Shown here: in pieces, positions 31,421-33,458 of the stretch
How the letters are laid out: every line of letters starts with the position of its first letter
Position numbering within the stretch: the stretch's first letter is position 1
Origin: Clostridia bacterium
Lineage (GTDB): Bacteria; Bacillota; Clostridia; Oscillospirales; CAG-272
Assembly (NCBI GenBank): GCA_017547655.1
Contig: JAFYPF010000005.1
Location: 1 to 33,458, forward strand
DNA: 33,458 bases
Direction: 5' to 3'
Program-made: the position numbers and the translations under genes
The notes under the pieces: generated by a model
What the model was told of the DNA's origin: nothing
Database searches by the model: none
The model's input: the letters and a program-made list of their open reading frames with translations, nothing else

Positions 31421-31846
31421 ATGAAAAAACAGAAAATGAAGTCTGCAAAAAAGTTTACTTTCGAAGAAGGCTGTAACAAATATCTTGACTATTGCCGCCA
31501 AAGAAATCTACGACAAGGAACCATCACCGTTGATTGCACTCTTGGAAGGCTCGATCCTATGTCAAACGCCTTTATTCAGATGTCAGGCGTATTTGCAGAG
31601 CTTGAATTGGGTATGATAAGAGATCGCGTTCGTTCTGGCATGGCAAATGCCAAGGCTAAAGGCGTAAAGCTCGGCCGACCGCAAATGACAAAAGATGATA
31701 TTCCGCAAATCTTTTACAGACATTATCCAGCCTACCAAAACCGTCAACTCAACATATCAGAACTTGCAAGGGTTTGTGATATTAGTAGAAATTCTGTTTA
31801 TAAATATATTGGACTATTGGAGAAAAAACAAGAATCGAGGACATAA
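31421..31846 (+). pseudogene. Chimeric recombinase remnant: integrase N-terminus joined to resolvase C-terminus
   Basis: A 141-residue ORF built from two unrelated families. Residues about 11-34 (KFTFEEGCNKYLDYCRQRNLRQG) match the SAM-like core-binding start of tyrosine integrases. From about residue 38 the sequence is the second half of a serine recombinase: LGRLDPMSNAFIQMSGVFAELELGMIRDRVRSGMANAKAKGVKLGRP, and then a helix-turn-helix ISELARVCDISRNSVYKYIGLL. The serine catalytic domain start with the nucleophile Ser is missing, as is the Tyr-type active site, so it cannot recombine DNA. It may still bind DNA through its C-terminus. AAGGAGG precedes the ATG. It marks the start of the accessory right end. 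Confidence 0.75.
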
Positions 31847-31862
31847 ATGTTCTCGATTCTTA
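31831..31862. terminator. Hairpin terminator between convergent genes
   Basis: A 13-bp stem AGAATCGAG-G-ACA / TGT-T-CTCGATTCT (31831-31843, 31848-31860; one G-T pair) has a 4-nt loop holding the TAA stop of the chimeric ORF. Minus-strand reading continues into TTGTTTTTT, so it best serves the minus-strand pair. Confidence 0.65.
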
Positions 31863-31872
31863 GCTTTAGTTA

Positions 31873-32253
31873 TCAATAATTCTCTTCAACTGCTTTAAAA
31901 ATAGATTTAAGACATTTTATACAGTTATACTTTTGACAAAATCCTTTTTTTCTAAAGAAAACCAATTCATTATTATCATCATAGTAATAAAATTTATAAA
32001 TTGTAACCAATACAGTATTATTTTCTTTTTCAATTTCTTTGGATATTGTCCGTTCTATCTTTACATACTTATCATCTGCTCTATTTATAGCTTTGTTATA
32101 TATCAAAGCAAGAAATTTGCGCTTGGCATCTTCGCATTCAGCAATTGTTGAATACCAAGGTGATACCCCTAAAGGTTGTTTCCTATTGTTTGGGGGTAAG
32201 ATTACAAAACGCCATTTCCCAGATATAGTTTCATTAGATATAGTATATTTCAT
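31873..32253 (-). CDS. Hypothetical protein, second gene of the right-edge pair
   Basis: A 126-residue protein that I do not recognise. It starts MKYTISNETISGKWRFVILPPNN, has a basic middle (DAKRKFLALIYNKAI), a Lys/Glu-rich stretch, a Tyr/Asp-rich TIYKFYYYDDNNELVFF, and a Cys cluster CQKYNCIKC near the C-terminus that might bind a metal. No signal or membrane segment. I chose the ATG at 32251-32253, directly after the stop of the upstream gene with GGTGA as ribosome site. A start eight codons earlier would overlap that gene. The tight junction indicates one operon with the coiled-coil protein. AT-rich codon use differs from the core genes to the left, consistent with recent acquisition. Confidence 0.6.
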   Translation of the reverse strand: MKYTISNETISGKWRFVILPPNNRKQPLGVSPWYSTIAECEDAKRKFLALIYNKAINRADDKYVKIERTISKEIEKENNTVLVTIYKFYYYDDNNELVFFRKKGFCQKYNCIKCLKSIFKAVEENY

Positions 32254-32254
32254 A

Positions 32255-33458
32255 TTATTCACCAGTAGTCCAATCAATAAAGCTATTCATTTTTGCAAAC
32301 AACTGCTGAAGAGTTACATTATAGAAATTCTCTTTCATTTCTTCGCATACTTTAAATGTCGCATCATCCATGAGTTTGATGTCATCAATTTTTTCTTTAT
32401 GTTTTTTTATATTTCCATTGTTTTTCTTTAATTGATTACACAAACGCTCATTCTCTGTTTGGAGTTCAGCTATCTGGGCATTAGCTTTTGATTTAAAAAA
32501 TATTTTTCTACTTAATCTATCAATCTCATAGTTATTGTTGTTAATTCGGTAATTAATAGAATTGTTTTCTTCTGTTATTATTTCTATCTCTTTTTCATGT
32601 TTTTTTCTTTTAGCAGGCAGTGCATCATTTTCTGAAACAAGATTGTCATAACGGTCAAACAACTCATCTACACTCTTCAAAAAGTCTTTCAACTCACGTT
32701 CTTTTTCTTTATGCTTCTTAAAATAATTATTTTTGAGTTCAGTAAAATCAATTCTATCAAGTGGTTCTGAATCTCTAAAAGATTTTTCCCAATAATATAC
32801 TTTATCATCAATAACGGTGAATTTAGGTAGCCAAATTTCTTCAAAATCGAATCCGAAAATCGATTTGAACCTTCCTAATGTGTTGCCACATTTTTTTATA
32901 TCACATCTAACCCAAAAACTCAAGTATTCCAACATAAAATTTCTATGCGAACATACTTTATTTCCGTTTTTGTCAGACATATAATACCAACCAGTCAGTT
33001 TTGTATTGAAAAAATTATCATCACTATATTGCCGAACAAACGCCCCGATAAATGGGTTGTTTTCTACAAGCTTTTCAAGTGTACCTTTTGTGTTAAAGAA
33101 CGGCATTCCAGTTAAGGTGTAATGATATGTAATTACATATTCAAGAAATAAAGTATCCAAATATATACCTTTACCCCGATATTTAATTCCAGGCTTATAC
33201 GAGTTTGGGGGAATATATTTATATACGTTCTCAATAATTGTTATAATTGATTCAATTCCACTTACATATTCTTCTTTGCTAATAGGATGTTCTTTGCAAT
33301 AAATACGATCCTCGGGTTTGAAATAACCATCTTTAGCTTTAATATTAAAAAAAGTATCAACAGCATCATCAAATTCTTTTTGAGTAGCGGTTGCTTTCTG
33401 CTCTAAAATTTTTTTGTCATTTGCAATACTCGAATTCTTTTTTTCTGTTCTTTCGGCT
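32255..33458 (-). CDS. Coiled-coil protein of unknown function (5' end outside the window)
   Basis: The frame is open to the right edge with no stop, so the gene begins beyond 33458; at least 400 residues are visible. The first part (visible residues 1-230) is mixed alpha/beta with FKPEDRIYC, YHYTLTGMPFFNTKG and KSIFGFDFEEIWLPKF; then comes a coiled-coil of about 110 residues (FKKHKEKERELKDFLKSVDEL, later RINNNNYEIDRLSRKIF and AQIAELQTENERLCNQL), and a short end FIDWTTGE. I recognise no catalytic motif. It is translationally adjacent to the 126-residue gene. Low GC and the neighbouring recombinase remnant suggest an accessory island, possibly a defence or mobile-element protein, but this is not shown. 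Confidence 0.65.
   Translation of the reverse strand, partial: AERTEKKNSSIANDKKILEQKATATQKEFDDAVDTFFNIKAKDGYFKPEDRIYCKEHPISKEEYVSGIESIITIIENVYKYIPPNSYKPGIKYRGKGIYLDTLFLEYVITYHYTLTGMPFFNTKGTLEKLVENNPFIGAFVRQYSDDNFFNTKLTGWYYMSDKNGNKVCSHRNFMLEYLSFWVRCDIKKCGNTLGRFKSIFGFDFEEIWLPKFTVIDDKVYYWEKSFRDSEPLDRIDFTELKNNYFKKHKEKERELKDFLKSVDELFDRYDNLVSENDALPAKRKKHEKEIEIITEENNSINYRINNNNYEIDRLSRKIFFKSKANAQIAELQTENERLCNQLKKNNGNIKKHKEKIDDIKLMDDATFKVCEEMKENFYNVTLQQLFAKMNSFIDWTTGE

Overview
The window looks like chromosomal DNA of a strictly anaerobic, endospore-forming member of the Clostridia (Oscillospiraceae/Lachnospiraceae-like). The signs are AT-biased Firmicutes codon use, GGAGG-type ribosome sites, consensus sigma-A promoters, an O2/superoxide defence set typical of anaerobes (flavodiiron protein, desulfoferrodoxin, rubredoxin), a SpoIIQ-like peptidase behind a sigma-F-like promoter, Spo0A-box-like sites, and the NifU-like/GGGtGRT pair found in anaerobic Firmicutes. 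No rRNA, tRNA or CRISPR array was seen. Family calls rest on motif recognition by eye, without any database search.

Layout. 1-184: an edge of dispersed repeats and hairpins. 185-4034 (-): a fatty-acid-kinase type operon (DegV/FakB-like, FakA-like, MarR regulator, HAD phosphatase) behind a perfect consensus promoter. 4247-4999 (-): a ZIP metal transporter. 5077-7467 (-): an oxygen-defence operon (four-domain flavodiiron protein, desulfoferrodoxin, and a 52-residue rubredoxin). It is divergent from a Crp/Fnr-family regulator (7591-8250, +), and the two share an inverted-repeat operator. 8302-11184 (-): a three-gene membrane operon of poorly known function around LemA. 11374-16098 (-): a complete livKHMGF-type branched-chain amino acid ABC importer, divergent from an APC amino acid permease (16379-17773, +). 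17893-21512 (+): a heterodimeric ABC exporter with one degenerate ATP site. 21629-22534 (-): a SpoIIQ-like M23 protein with a coupled 48-codon ORF. 22656-23654 (-): TcdA and a DUF6514-like protein. 23655-23974: an intergenic region with three Spo0A-box-like sites, followed by a small membrane protein gene (+). 24277-26114 (-): mini-RNase III, MscL and a ROK glucokinase. 26268-27323 (+): an FkbM methyltransferase.

From 27324 to 28079 there is no intact gene. This stretch holds a decayed REP-associated (RAYT/Y1) transposase, a REP-like palindrome and a 97-bp tandem repeat whose hairpin core also occurs at the left edge of the window. Then come a TepA/ClpP-type protease (-) and a gene trio with strongly biased codon use (28935-31282, +): PduL phosphotransacylase, a NifU-like scaffold-related protein and the uncharacterised GGGtGRT protein. 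The right end (31421-33458) is more AT-rich and looks accessory: a chimeric recombinase remnant (tyrosine-integrase N-terminus joined to serine-recombinase C-terminus), then two unrecognised minus-strand genes, the second running off the window.

The candidates most worth follow-up are the GGGtGRT/NifU-like pair, the shared operator of the oxygen-defence locus, the sigma-F-like promoter with its coupled small ORF, the recombinase chimera, and the unknown two-gene unit at the right edge.
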